From Planctomycetota bacterium (GTDB taxonomy: Bacteria > Planctomycetota > Phycisphaerae > UBA1845 > UTPLA1), in contig QEVG01000021.1 of the NCBI GenBank assembly GCA_003576905.1, positions 1-64,000 of the forward strand: a stretch of DNA of 64,000 nt, read 5' to 3'. Positions 25,843 through 34,522 of this stretch are shown in pieces. Position 1 is the first letter of the stretch, and the number at the start of each line of letters is the position of its first letter. Both the position numbers and the translations under genes were made by a program. The notes below the pieces were generated by a model. That model worked only from the letters and a program-made list of their open reading frames with translations. It did no database searches and was not told the origin of the DNA.

Positions 25843-26886
25843 CTAGTCGCCCGCCTTCAATATCCTGGGTTCGAGCGAGCGGATGGCATGAATCAGCGCA
25901 GACCGCATCGGGATCGCGCTGCCGCTGTGCCCGGCAGACTCCACCAGCACAAGTTCCGACCCCGGCAGCGCTTGGTGCAGCTCGTACGCCTGGCTCGGCG
26001 GACAGATCACGTCGTACCGCCCGTGCACGATCACTGTCGGTATCTTCTCCACCTTTCGCGCGTCCTTCAGAAGCTGCCCCTCCTCGAGAAAACAGTCATT
26101 CGCCATGTACCAGTTTTCGAGCAGCGAGAAGTTGTAGCAGTCCGAGCCGTTCAGAAGTGACTCCACCTCGGCATCCGGCGTCTCCAGCGCCGCGACCTTT
26201 GTCTCGTATCCCGCCCATGCCCGCGCCACCTTGTCACGCGCCGATTCGTCCTCGCCGCGCAGGAGATCGAGAAACTGCTTCGGATAATTCAGCTTGTCCG
26301 GGCTGGGCAGGTGCGCCTTCAGTTTCGCGTACACATCCGGAAAATACTGGCCCGTTCCGCCATGGTAGAAGTAGTCGATGTCCTGCTTCCGGGCGAGGAA
26401 CACACCGCGAAGCACCATCGAATCCACCCGCTCCGGATATTTCTCCGCGTACGCCAGGGCCAGCGTCGAGCCCCACGATCCCCCGAAGAGCTGCATCTTC
26501 TCAATCTTCAGCTCCTTTCGGAGCTTCTCCATGTCCTCCACCAGCGCGCCCGTGGTGTTGTCCTTCAGCTCTGCGTAGGGCTTGCTCTTGCCCGCCCCGC
26601 GCTGATCGAACAGCACGATCTGGTACTTCTCCGGATGGTGATAACGCCGCAGCGACGGATAGCTTCCGCCCCCCGGCCCCCCGTGCAGCACCATGACCGG
26701 GTGCCCGAGCGGGTTGCCGGAAATCTCGTAATAGATCTCATGCAGGTCGCTGACTTTCAGAAACCCCGTGCGAAACGGCTCGATGGGGGGGTAATAGTCA
26801 AAAAGCTGCTTGCCCGGCTGCGTCCCCGCCGGGGCACAGACGGCCGACAGGAGCAGAATCGAGAACATCCGTACGCGAAACGTCAT
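25843..26886 (-). CDS. pip: Secreted proline iminopeptidase (S33 alpha/beta hydrolase)
   Basis: 347 aa. A signal peptide (MFSILLLSAVCAPAGTQ) precedes an alpha/beta hydrolase of peptidase family S33. Motifs: oxyanion-hole HGGPGGG, DQRGAGKS, nucleophile elbow GGSWGST, Asp in VHGRYDVICP and His in ESAGHSGS; together they define prolyl aminopeptidase, which removes N-terminal proline from peptides. The ATG follows GGAGG at 5 bp. A cleavable signal implies a periplasmic enzyme, whereas the well-studied bacterial members are mostly cytoplasmic. Its 5' neighbour on the minus strand is tRNA-Leu. Confidence 0.88.
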   Translation of the reverse strand: MTFRVRMFSILLLSAVCAPAGTQPGKQLFDYYPPIEPFRTGFLKVSDLHEIYYEISGNPLGHPVMVLHGGPGGGSYPSLRRYHHPEKYQIVLFDQRGAGKSKPYAELKDNTTGALVEDMEKLRKELKIEKMQLFGGSWGSTLALAYAEKYPERVDSMVLRGVFLARKQDIDYFYHGGTGQYFPDVYAKLKAHLPSPDKLNYPKQFLDLLRGEDESARDKVARAWAGYETKVAALETPDAEVESLLNGSDCYNFSLLENWYMANDCFLEEGQLLKDARKVEKIPTVIVHGRYDVICPPSQAYELHQALPGSELVLVESAGHSGSAIPMRSALIHAIRSLEPRILKAGD

Positions 26887-27073
26887 CGTGTCCTCCGGGA
26901 ATTGGCTTCATTGCGCCGCCCGGCGCTGCATTGCCTGCGGCTGCCCGAATCCACAAGCGTCGCAGGCCCACCGCGCCCGGTCAAGTGCGCCGCATACCGA
27001 CCGGCCGGAACGATCCCCGCGCAATGCCGCCAGAGCTGGTGAATCACGAGGTGCTTGATAGGGGAGGGGCGAA

Positions 27074-27159
27074 TGCCCGGGACAGGGATCGAACCTGCAC
27101 TCCGTATAACCGGAACCAGGCCCTCAACCTGGCGCGTCTGCCAATTCCGCCACCCGGGC
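27074..27159 (-). tRNA. tRNA-Leu (anticodon GAG)
   Basis: An 86-nt tRNA on the minus strand. The acceptor stem pairs GCCCGGG with CCCGGGC and ends in discriminator A. The D-arm is TGGCGGAATTGGCAGACGC, the anticodon arm CCAGG-TTGAGGG-CCTGG gives GAG, a long variable arm (class II) fits leucine, and the T arm contains GGTTCGATCC. The CCA end is not encoded. No integrase or attachment-site duplication is visible beside it. Confidence 0.93.
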
Positions 27160-27229
27160 AGGGGGTCTTACCGAGGACGTGAAAACTTAGCAGGTCAAAA
27201 TGCCGGCGTCAATACGAACCGGACGCGGG

Positions 27230-29245
27230 CTAATTGCACCCGTAGATCATGCAGTTGACCATTTCCGTCACGTCCAGCCCGTCCGTCACGCCGTCGAAGT
27301 TCAGGTCGCTCCGGTAGATCGCCCCTTCGGGCTCATCAATCTCGAGAAGGGCATCGACAAAGCAGGGAACGTCTCCCTCCATGTCGAGTACGCCGTCGTT
27401 GTTGCAGTCGCCGATCAGCGGGATCGTATCCACGATGATGGGGGCGCTCCACGCCGTCTCGACGCCCACCTGGTTCCGCGCCTTGGCGCGGAACGTGTAG
27501 CTCCGTCCCGCCAGCAGGCCCGTGACGAAAGTCGAGTTGGTCTGCTGCCATGTCCCGATGCCGCCATAGCTGCCCGGCGGGTCAGCGTCGAAATAGATTC
27601 CCGACATCCCCACGTTCAGGTTCGTGAACACCCCGGTCGCCGTGAGCTGGACCGAGTTCGTGCCCGTGTCGAACGACGCCATGCCCACCGGCGCCTGAAT
27701 GTGGGTGACGGCCGTGGCGGGATCGGAAAACGCCGTCTGGTTGGGCACCGTCTCATCGTCCCGCGCCATCACCTGGTATGCGTACTCCGTGTTCGGCGTC
27801 AGGTCGCTGTCCATGTACGAATTGGGCAGTTGCCAGCCGCTCGCGTTGCCGCCGGGGTTCCCCGAGACTTCGCCAAAGTAATACTGACAGGGGAGGTTCT
27901 CGTCGCTGCACGGCGTCGCCGTCATCGTGATCGCGCTCGCGCTCACCGCCGTCGGCGGCGCGTCAAACGTCATCGGGTTCGGCGTCGGCGGGTCAAAGTC
28001 CTCCGGAATGGCGTCGCGATACTGCGAGACCGTCAGCGCCGTGTTGTTGATCGTCTGCGCGTTGTGCGCCTCCTGGCCCACGATCCCGATCGGGACGCCG
28101 GTCGGCACGCCGTTGTACAGCACGTCCGGGTTGGAAAAGTGGTTTACCCGCGTGCCGGGGTCGTAGGCCATGATCGTCCGTTTCAGCCCGCCCGACTGGA
28201 AGCGATACCCGTAGGCATAGGGGTAGATTCCCGTGCCCGCGTTGTCTCGGTCGTGCTGGCAGCCCTGGTTGTGCCCCAGCTCGTGGGCAAAAGTGAGATT
28301 GCTCGCCGCGCAGCCCCGCGCCGTCACCGAAAACGCCAGGCTCTGAAACGACGGCGAGTTGGAGGTCATCAGCCAGGCGATCCCGCACACGTCGAAGTCG
28401 TTGACGATCAGTGCCACAAGGTCGGCGCCATAGGTATTCCGAAGGGAGTGCGCCTCGTCGATGTGGCCGTCGTTCGTGTCCGTCAGCCGGTCGAGGTCCG
28501 TGCCGCCGCTCAACGACTCCGTGTACGAGGTTTCCGCCATGTGCACCAGCCGCAGCCGCGGGTTCACCAGGCTGTTGCCGTATGACGAGTTCGTCAGGTT
28601 CACCGATGTGACGATCAGCGACTCGATGCCGTTCGTCCCGCCCGCCGCGATCCGCGCGGCCGTCGTGTACAGGACCAGGACGTCAATTCGCGATCCGTCG
28701 TCCCCGCGCGGCGCGGCGCCGGCCGGCGCGGGCTCCCGCGCGGCCAGCGCAGGCGCGCGCTTCGCGTGCGCCGTGCCCGTGCCGCAGCCGGCGAACTGCG
28801 CGGCGTCCTTTTCCAGAAGCTCGTAATGTCCGTTGGCGTGTGTCCGAAGCTCAAAGACACGCCCGTCCGCCGTGTCGATATGGGCGTGTACCGCACCGCG
28901 ATGCGCGGTGAGGACGAAATACCCGCCCGGCAGGCCCTCCAGCCGTCCGCTCCAGGATACGCTCTGCGCCCCGAAGTCGTCGCGCTTCTCGAATATGCCG
29001 ACCGGCCCGAAGCCGTCGAACAGGTCGAACCGCAGCCGGTCTCCCCCGCGCGGAGAAAGCGCCGCCAGCGGCGCGGCGTCGACGTCGACAAACCGCTGTT
29101 TCACGACCGGGGGCGCTAGCCCGTCCCGCGGCGCGGCGATTCCGGCCTCAAGAATAAAGGAAGGCTGAGCCTGCGCCGCGCCCGCGCCCAGCAGGATCGC
29201 CGCGCAGACCGCGGCGAAAATCGGGGTAGTAACTCGAACTCGCAT
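27230..29245 (-). CDS. Secreted reprolysin-like zinc metalloprotease with FnIII-like and dockerin-like modules
   Basis: 671 aa. The ATG at 29245 has GGAG 6 bp upstream; an in-frame ATG at 29257 is less well placed. After the signal peptide (AAVCAAILLGAGAAQA) and a propeptide, the catalytic domain starts near SRIDVLVLYTTAARIAA. It has the extended zinc motif HELGHNQGCQHD and the Met-turn IMAYD typical of metzincins (M12/reprolysin-like). Fibronectin-III-like segments follow (LTPNTEYAYQVMARD, LLAGRSYTFRAKARN). The C-terminal GDCNNDGVLDMEGDV and SDLNFDGVTDGLDV loops form a dockerin-like pair. It probably degrades extracellular protein or processes surface proteins. Confidence 0.88.
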   Translation of the reverse strand: MRVRVTTPIFAAVCAAILLGAGAAQAQPSFILEAGIAAPRDGLAPPVVKQRFVDVDAAPLAALSPRGGDRLRFDLFDGFGPVGIFEKRDDFGAQSVSWSGRLEGLPGGYFVLTAHRGAVHAHIDTADGRVFELRTHANGHYELLEKDAAQFAGCGTGTAHAKRAPALAAREPAPAGAAPRGDDGSRIDVLVLYTTAARIAAGGTNGIESLIVTSVNLTNSSYGNSLVNPRLRLVHMAETSYTESLSGGTDLDRLTDTNDGHIDEAHSLRNTYGADLVALIVNDFDVCGIAWLMTSNSPSFQSLAFSVTARGCAASNLTFAHELGHNQGCQHDRDNAGTGIYPYAYGYRFQSGGLKRTIMAYDPGTRVNHFSNPDVLYNGVPTGVPIGIVGQEAHNAQTINNTALTVSQYRDAIPEDFDPPTPNPMTFDAPPTAVSASAITMTATPCSDENLPCQYYFGEVSGNPGGNASGWQLPNSYMDSDLTPNTEYAYQVMARDDETVPNQTAFSDPATAVTHIQAPVGMASFDTGTNSVQLTATGVFTNLNVGMSGIYFDADPPGSYGGIGTWQQTNSTFVTGLLAGRSYTFRAKARNQVGVETAWSAPIIVDTIPLIGDCNNDGVLDMEGDVPCFVDALLEIDEPEGAIYRSDLNFDGVTDGLDVTEMVNCMIYGCN

Positions 29246-29475
29246 GGAAGACTCCATCCGTCAGGCTCGCTCGATTGTTGGAAAAATGGGCCGAAGAGGG
29301 ACCCATACATCATATCCCCTTCGCCCGCTCCAAACAACCGCGATATCGGGCCCATCCATCCGAATCGATGCTGCGACGGTTGAATTGGCGGCAGTTGGTA
29401 AGAGAACTTGCCCGTCGAACCGTCGGGGAAGGCATTGCGCACTGCTCATTGGATCGTTGTGTTGGACCAGGTGTT

Positions 29476-31155
29476 CTACGGATTGGAAACCATCCCGACC
29501 GCCGCCAGCATCGCCTTCGCCTTGTTCATCGTCTCCTCAAACTCCGCCGCCGGGTCGCTGTCCATTACGATGCCCGCGCCGGCCTGAATGTCATAGGTCC
29601 AGTCCGATCGGCCCACTTGCGAATCGGAGCAAACCCCTCCCTGATGGACGGGGCGTTGATCAGCATCGTGGCTCGGATCGGGCGGCGTGATCACCATCGT
29701 CCGCAGCGCGATGCACGTATCCATGTTTCCCGAAAAGTCCAGGTACCCCACCGCGCCGCCGTAAGGCCCGCGGCGCACCGGCTCCAGTTCGTCGATGATC
29801 TGCATCGCCCGGATCTTCGGCGCGCCGCTCACCGTCCCGACCGGCAGTGCCGCACGGAGGGCATCGACGGCCGTCCGCCCCGGCGCAAGCCGCCCCGTCA
29901 CGTTGCTTGATATGTGCATGACATGGCTGTAGCGCTCCACGCTCATCACGTCGGAAAGCTCCACGCTGCCCGGCGCGGCGACCCGGCCCACGTCGTTTCG
30001 CCCCAGGTCCACGAGCATGATGTGCTCCGCCCGGTCCTTCGGGTCGGCAAGCAGCTCCCGCTCCAGCGCCGCGTCCTCCTCCGCCGTTGCGCCGCGCCGC
30101 CGAGTCCCCGCCAGCGGACGGTTCGTCACCACGCCGTCTTCCACCCGGCACAAGATCTCCGGGCTTGCGCCAACCAGCACGCACGTCGGGCTTTTGACGT
30201 AGAACATGAACGGCGACGGATTCACGACGCGAAGGGCCCGGTACACGTCGAAAGGGTCCGCCGCCGCCCGCACGCGCAGCCGCTGGCTCAGCACGACCTG
30301 GAAAATGTCCCCGGCAAGGATGTATTCCTTCGCCGCAAGCACCGCCGCCTCGAATGACGGCCGCGTAAACGTGCTCTCAAAGTCAATCGCCCTGCGCGTC
30401 TCCAGGTCGAACTGCCGTCCCAGCCCCGCTTCGCCCGTGGAGAGCTTCTCGACCACAAGGTCAATCCGCCGGCACGCGTCGGCATGCGCCACCGCAAGGT
30501 CCCCCGAATCCAGCCGCGCATGCGCCACGACGAGCAGCGTCTTGTTCGCGTGGTCGAAGATGACCATTTCGTCGTAGATGCCGAAGAGCAGATCATCCAG
30601 CCCCCGGTCATCAACCGGCCCCGGACACCCGTCTTCGCACTCCGCCATCGCGCCGCCCGAACCATCCCCCGTCTCGCCATTTCGCCATTTCGACGCTTCG
30701 GCGTTTCGACCTGCGAGTTGTTCGTAGTAGCGAATCGTGTCGTATCCCGCGAATCCGACGGCCCCGCCCGTGAACCGGGGGAGCGGTATCGAAAACGGCA
30801 GAGCCGCTCCGTGCGGCGGCGTCTGCCATTGACGAACCAGACCATCGAGCGTGGCGAGGGGGTCCCGGCAATCCGAGATGACTTCCATCGTTCCGCCTGC
30901 GCGCTCGATCGTCGCCACCCCGCGCCGGGCACGAAATACCGCGCTCGGCCGGGCTCCGACGAAGCTGTACCGCGCGATCCGCTCGCCGCCCACCACGCTC
31001 TCAAGCAGAAACGCATGATCCTCGCCCGCAGAAAGCCGCGCAAAAACGCCTACCGGCGTCGTCTGGTCCGCGAGCAGTCGTCGCACGATCGGCGCCGTCC
31101 TCGCGCGGCCGGCCAGCCGCTTCATCGCTTCGAGTGTCGGGTGATACGTCGCCAA
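29476..31155 (-). CDS. trpE: Anthranilate synthase component I with two lineage-specific inserts
   Basis: TrpE converts chorismate to anthranilate using ammonia from TrpG. The chorismate-binding core is complete: GDIFQVVLSQRL, NPSPFMFYVK, GASPEILCRVEDG, RPLAGTRRRG, HIMLVDLGRNDVGRV, LPVGTVSGAPKIRAMQII and QAGAGIVMDSDP. The TTG at 31155 is preferred because GAGG lies 6 bp upstream and YHPTLEAMKRL then falls at the usual N-terminal position; other starts are possible. Two inserts are unusual: a polar stretch at about residues 148-180 encoded by octamers, and about 28 residues (VHQGGVCSDSQVGRSDW) before YDIQAGAG, where TrpE normally has about 5. No other trp genes are in the window. Confidence 0.9.
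   Translation of the reverse strand: MATYHPTLEAMKRLAGRARTAPIVRRLLADQTTPVGVFARLSAGEDHAFLLESVVGGERIARYSFVGARPSAVFRARRGVATIERAGGTMEVISDCRDPLATLDGLVRQWQTPPHGAALPFSIPLPRFTGGAVGFAGYDTIRYYEQLAGRNAEASKWRNGETGDGSGGAMAECEDGCPGPVDDRGLDDLLFGIYDEMVIFDHANKTLLVVAHARLDSGDLAVAHADACRRIDLVVEKLSTGEAGLGRQFDLETRRAIDFESTFTRPSFEAAVLAAKEYILAGDIFQVVLSQRLRVRAAADPFDVYRALRVVNPSPFMFYVKSPTCVLVGASPEILCRVEDGVVTNRPLAGTRRRGATAEEDAALERELLADPKDRAEHIMLVDLGRNDVGRVAAPGSVELSDVMSVERYSHVMHISSNVTGRLAPGRTAVDALRAALPVGTVSGAPKIRAMQIIDELEPVRRGPYGGAVGYLDFSGNMDTCIALRTMVITPPDPSHDADQRPVHQGGVCSDSQVGRSDWTYDIQAGAGIVMDSDPAAEFEETMNKAKAMLAAVGMVSNP
30672..30711 (-). repeat. Octamer-phased repeat inside trpE
   Basis: Five in-phase 8-bp units on the plus strand, of the form YTTCGNCN (second TTTCGCCA, third TTTCGACG, fifth TTTCGACC). 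They encode the KWRNGETGD-type polar insert between YYEQLAGRN and the conserved GLDDLLFGIYDEM. Confidence 0.65.
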
Positions 31156-31255
31156 TGAATTCCTCGTCGCTCGGGCATCCGGCGCGCCGCACACGATAGA
31201 TCACGCACGCCCCTGTCCGCCCCTCTCACTATCTTGCCCCATTCCCGCCCTGCCG

Positions 31256-31287
31256 TTTCACCTATTCGTCGTTTCGACGTTTCCCTC
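31256..31287 (+). repeat. Octamer-phased repeat upstream of the large membrane protein
   Basis: Four 8-bp units (TTTCACCT, ATTCGTCG, TTTCGACG, TTTCCCTC) in the gap between trpE and the membrane protein gene. The unit TTTCGACG is identical to one inside trpE. The third unit supplies the -35-like TCGACG of the promoter described next. Confidence 0.5.
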
Positions 31288-31302
31288 CGCCGCTCCTAGA
31301 AT
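31274..31302 (+). promoter_or_regulatory. Candidate promoter giving a nearly leaderless transcript
   Basis: TCGACG (31274-31279), 17-bp spacer, TAGAAT (31297-31302). Transcription would begin near 31309, only a few bases before the GTG at 31312, so translation may start without a ribosome binding site. The -35 is a weak match. Confidence 0.4.
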
Positions 31303-31311
31303 AGCCCCCGC

Positions 31312-33963
31312 GTGTCACTTGGAGCAACACATCCCCGATCGCCCGCGCCTGCCGCGCCGCTGCGGAAATGGATTCTGTCGCTCGCCGCCCTTGTCTCAGG
31401 CGGAATCGCGCTCATCATTCCGTTCATCCCCGGTGGTCAGTCCTGGTCCTGGCAGATTCGCTCCGCCGCGGATCTCGAAGGCGCCGATGTCAATGCCGTA
31501 CTTGTCTCGGTGGGCGCATTGGGCGCTCGGCTTACGCCCCAGCCCGGCCGCGCCATCAGCCTCATTACGCCGCCGCTTCAACTGTCCCGCAACGTGGAGC
31601 GAACGCTTCGCATTGACGTCTCCTGCTTGCAGGTGACGACCGAAGTCGTGGGGCCGTCGCGCGTCCGCCTGCTCTGGCAGACCGAACCCGGTGAGGCATA
31701 CGAGTTTCAGGAGTCGAGGGTCAGGCTGAGCGGCGGCCCCGTGGCAATCGAGTTCAGTATCCCCGAATCCCCGGACCGCCTGCACCGGCTCGGTGTCCAG
31801 TTTCCCGACGCCCAGGGGCCGATCGACATTCGCTCGCTGACAATTCCCGTCCTCAGTATTCCTGAACGGGCACGGCTCTTCGCCCGCCAGCTTTCCGAGC
31901 GAGAGCCGCTCCTGAATCACGCGCTCAATTTCCTTCGCGGCCCGAACATGCTCGGCCGTACGCTGAACCTCTGGCTTGTCGCGCTGGGCCTTACCGTCGG
32001 CGGTGCGGTCGCGCTCGCGCGCATCCGCTCCGGACGGCCTGTCACCTTCCGCTCGATGGCCGCTGTCGGGCTCCTGGTCTGGCTCCTCGGAGACGGCCAG
32101 GCCGCCGCCAATCTCGACCGCAACCTCATCCTCGAAACCAAGCGCTTCTACGGCCGCTCCGCGCTGGAAAAAATCGAACTGGCCGAGGGCCCGGAAATCG
32201 CCTGGGCTTGGCAGCAGCTCGTCGAACACTGCCCGGAAGGGGAGTCGTATGCGGTCATCAGCGACGACCCCTTCACGCCCGGCCATCGACTCGACTATTA
32301 CCTCGCTCCGAACCGCGTCCAGTGCGCCGCCTCCGACGCGCCACCCGTCATCGTCGTCATTCGCAGCGCCTCGGTACGGATTGACGCCGAAAGAAGCTCC
32401 CTGGTCGTACCCCTGCATTCAGGCGGCGCCGTCGAATGGCCCGGGTCGGTCGTCGCCGCGCGCGACGATTCCGTCTTTCTCTTCAAGCGTGCCGCCGGCC
32501 CCATCGGATCGCCGCTCGAAGACGATGATGTTGAGCGCGAGCGCGCTGCCCCGCCGCGCCGCGAGCCGGCAGGCGGCAAGTCCCGCCTCCTTTGGATTGT
32601 GCTTGCCATCTTCTCCCCGTGGTGCGTCGGCACGATCCTTCTTCCCATGATCCGCAACCGCCCCGTGCGCCCTTTCATGGACCTGACGCTTGGCCTCCTC
32701 GTCGGCCAGTCGCTGACGATGTGTCTCCTCTATCTCTCCTTTCGCTTCACCGGCGCAAGCCAGGCCCGCACGATCACCGTCGCCCTTGCCATCACCGCCA
32801 CGACACTCTGGGTCAGCTACTTCACCCTCCGCGCCGGCGCGCGCCGCGGCGAGTTCCCCTATGCCTTGCCCCGGCAAGCCCCGCGCGCCGCGCCGCTTGT
32901 TCGGGCACTGCTGATCCTCATCGCCGTCAGTCTTGGCACGCGGTTTCTTTTCATGCTCGCCGACGTCGCGAATGTTCCCATTCGCGGCGACGACGCCATC
33001 TCCATCTGGCTCTACCGTGCCAGGTGCATTGCCGCGACCGATCAACTGAGCTTCGATCGCGCGAGCGCGCATTACCTCGGCGGCTCCATTCCCGGATATC
33101 CCGTGTTCCTCTCCCTCATCGCCGCATGGATTCCGCTCGTCGTCGGCGGATGGAGCGAACCTCTCGCCGTCCTCTGGTGGCCGCTCTGGTACTTCATTCT
33201 CGTTCTAACCGTCGGACTCGGCCTGCGCAAGTGGCTCCCGGCCTTCGAAGCGACGCTCGCCGCCTGGATCGTGGCGTCGCTGCCTCTCCTTTGCGTTCAC
33301 GTCTGCCGGCCCGGCTACGCCGACCTGCCCCTCGCAGTCTTCCTGACCGCCGCCGTGCTCTGCGGGCTGCAGTGGCGCGCGTCCGCGCGGCTCGCGGATC
33401 TGCTGACTTTTCTGATCTTCCTGACCGCCGCCGCCTGCCTGAAGCGCGAAGGGCCATTCCTCGCCCTGATCGTCGCCGCGGCGCTCGTGGCCGCCGGCAT
33501 TCAGCCCATTCGTGCCATGCGCGTCCGATCGCGCATCCTGGGCGCGGGGGCGCTGCTCGCGGCCGTCGTGTGGTGTTTCGCTGTCCTCGACTTCTCCGAA
33601 CAGCGCGACGCGCTTGCCGGGATCGGCTGGTATCCGGCCGCATTCCTGCCCCTCGTCCGCCATGCCTTCGCGTGGTCCTCCTTCAATGTCCTCTTCTGGC
33701 TGTGCGGCGTGCTGCTTGCATGCATCGCTGTTCACCGCGGCGCGCAGGAAAGGCGCGTAACCCTCCTTCTGTCCCTCGGCCTGCTCGGATTCGTCGCCGC
33801 CGTCTTCCTCGTGACTCCCCAGGTCCGCTTCGCCCTCAACAACCAGACCCCTTCGCGCTTGCTCCTCCAGGTGGCCCCCGCGATCATTCTTCTCCTGGCC
33901 CGGTCGGTCGCGCCGCTGCTGGCGACGTCGCCGACCAATTCGACCCCGGCGAGGGTCCCATGA
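31312..33963 (+). CDS. Large polytopic membrane protein, GT-C-like
   Basis: 883 aa from a GTG. One N-terminal transmembrane helix (WILSLAALVSGGIALIIPF) is followed by a soluble domain of about 180 residues rich in beta strands. A second soluble loop (about residues 270-410) carries EGESYAVISDDPFTPGHRLD. More than ten membrane helices then lead to the C-terminus. IPIRGDDAISIWLYRARCI resembles the first-loop acidic motif of GT-C transferases, but I cannot name the substrate. It overlaps the next gene by 4 bp (ATGA), so the two are probably translated together, although their functions appear unrelated. Confidence 0.75.
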   Translation: MSLGATHPRSPAPAAPLRKWILSLAALVSGGIALIIPFIPGGQSWSWQIRSAADLEGADVNAVLVSVGALGARLTPQPGRAISLITPPLQLSRNVERTLRIDVSCLQVTTEVVGPSRVRLLWQTEPGEAYEFQESRVRLSGGPVAIEFSIPESPDRLHRLGVQFPDAQGPIDIRSLTIPVLSIPERARLFARQLSEREPLLNHALNFLRGPNMLGRTLNLWLVALGLTVGGAVALARIRSGRPVTFRSMAAVGLLVWLLGDGQAAANLDRNLILETKRFYGRSALEKIELAEGPEIAWAWQQLVEHCPEGESYAVISDDPFTPGHRLDYYLAPNRVQCAASDAPPVIVVIRSASVRIDAERSSLVVPLHSGGAVEWPGSVVAARDDSVFLFKRAAGPIGSPLEDDDVERERAAPPRREPAGGKSRLLWIVLAIFSPWCVGTILLPMIRNRPVRPFMDLTLGLLVGQSLTMCLLYLSFRFTGASQARTITVALAITATTLWVSYFTLRAGARRGEFPYALPRQAPRAAPLVRALLILIAVSLGTRFLFMLADVANVPIRGDDAISIWLYRARCIAATDQLSFDRASAHYLGGSIPGYPVFLSLIAAWIPLVVGGWSEPLAVLWWPLWYFILVLTVGLGLRKWLPAFEATLAAWIVASLPLLCVHVCRPGYADLPLAVFLTAAVLCGLQWRASARLADLLTFLIFLTAAACLKREGPFLALIVAAALVAAGIQPIRAMRVRSRILGAGALLAAVVWCFAVLDFSEQRDALAGIGWYPAAFLPLVRHAFAWSSFNVLFWLCGVLLACIAVHRGAQERRVTLLLSLGLLGFVAAVFLVTPQVRFALNNQTPSRLLLQVAPAIILLLARSVAPLLATSPTNSTPARVP

Positions 33964-34349
33964 GCGATGCAGGCACCTACGAAATCCTTCTCCTCGCTGA
34001 GTTTTCCGCCGCACACCGCCTCCGCATGCACGACGGCGCGCTCGAACCGCTTCACGGCCACAACTGGCGCGTCGAGGTCTACCTCCGCGGCCCCCGGTTG
34101 GACTCCGCCGGACTCCTCGCCGACTTCACCCAGCTTCAACCCCGCCTGCGCGCCGTCACCGACGCGATGCACGATACGTATCTGAACGATTTGCCGCCCT
34201 TCGCCGGCCGCAATCCATCCACCGAAAACGTCGCCCGCCACATTCACGACAGCCTGGCGGCGCACTTGCCCCCGTCGGTGCGTATATCCCTTGTTCGCGT
34301 CTGGGAGACGAGCACCTGCGCGGCGGCATTTCTTCCGGACTCGCTTTGA
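33960..34349 (+). CDS. 6-pyruvoyl-tetrahydropterin synthase family protein, ExxHGH (PTPS-III-like) type
   Basis: 129 aa, full length for the PTPS/QueD fold. The zinc ligands are visible as FSAAHRL (H) and HGHNW (two H); the substrate-anchoring Glu lies in VWETSTCAAAF. The catalytic Cys of QueD (about four residues before HGH) is absent; instead the sequence reads LEPLHGH, that is ExxHGH. That replacement is the mark of PTPS-III enzymes, which supply 6-hydroxymethyl-dihydropterin for folate and can replace FolB. A role in folate rather than queuosine synthesis is therefore inferred. The ATG overlaps the stop of the preceding membrane gene. A conserved Asp/His pair (DAMHDTYLND) is present. Confidence 0.85.
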   Translation: MSDAGTYEILLLAEFSAAHRLRMHDGALEPLHGHNWRVEVYLRGPRLDSAGLLADFTQLQPRLRAVTDAMHDTYLNDLPPFAGRNPSTENVARHIHDSLAAHLPPSVRISLVRVWETSTCAAAFLPDSL

Positions 34350-34408
34350 ACGCCGACGCGCTATGATCCCACGGCGGTGCAGGCCCTTGCGCGCGTGCCG
34401 TTACTGCC

Positions 34409-34425
34409 GGTCCGCCGGGCGGACC
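34409..34425 (+). terminator. Hairpin downstream of the PTPS gene
   Basis: GGTCCGC and GCGGACC form a perfect 7-bp stem with a 3-nt loop, 60 bp after the stop. No U-run follows, so it is only a weak terminator candidate. Confidence 0.25.
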
Positions 34426-34454
34426 CATATTGAATCTGATGCCGCCTCATAAGT

Positions 34455-34483
34455 TTGACGATAAAATAGGTGTGTTCTAAGAT
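34455..34483 (+). promoter_or_regulatory. Sigma-70-type promoter of mcsA-mcsB
   Basis: TTGACG (34455-34460), 17-bp spacer, TAAGAT (34478-34483), 39 bp before the mcsA start. No CtsR-type tandem heptanucleotide operator could be seen around it. Confidence 0.6.
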
Positions 34484-34522
34484 TTCTCGGACCAACCAGT
34501 CCGGATGAGGGGTTGCCCTTCG

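Noticed and set aside
27000-27230. Integration site at tRNA-Leu
   Set aside because: No integrase, no repeat of the tRNA 3' end and no phage-like genes in either direction.
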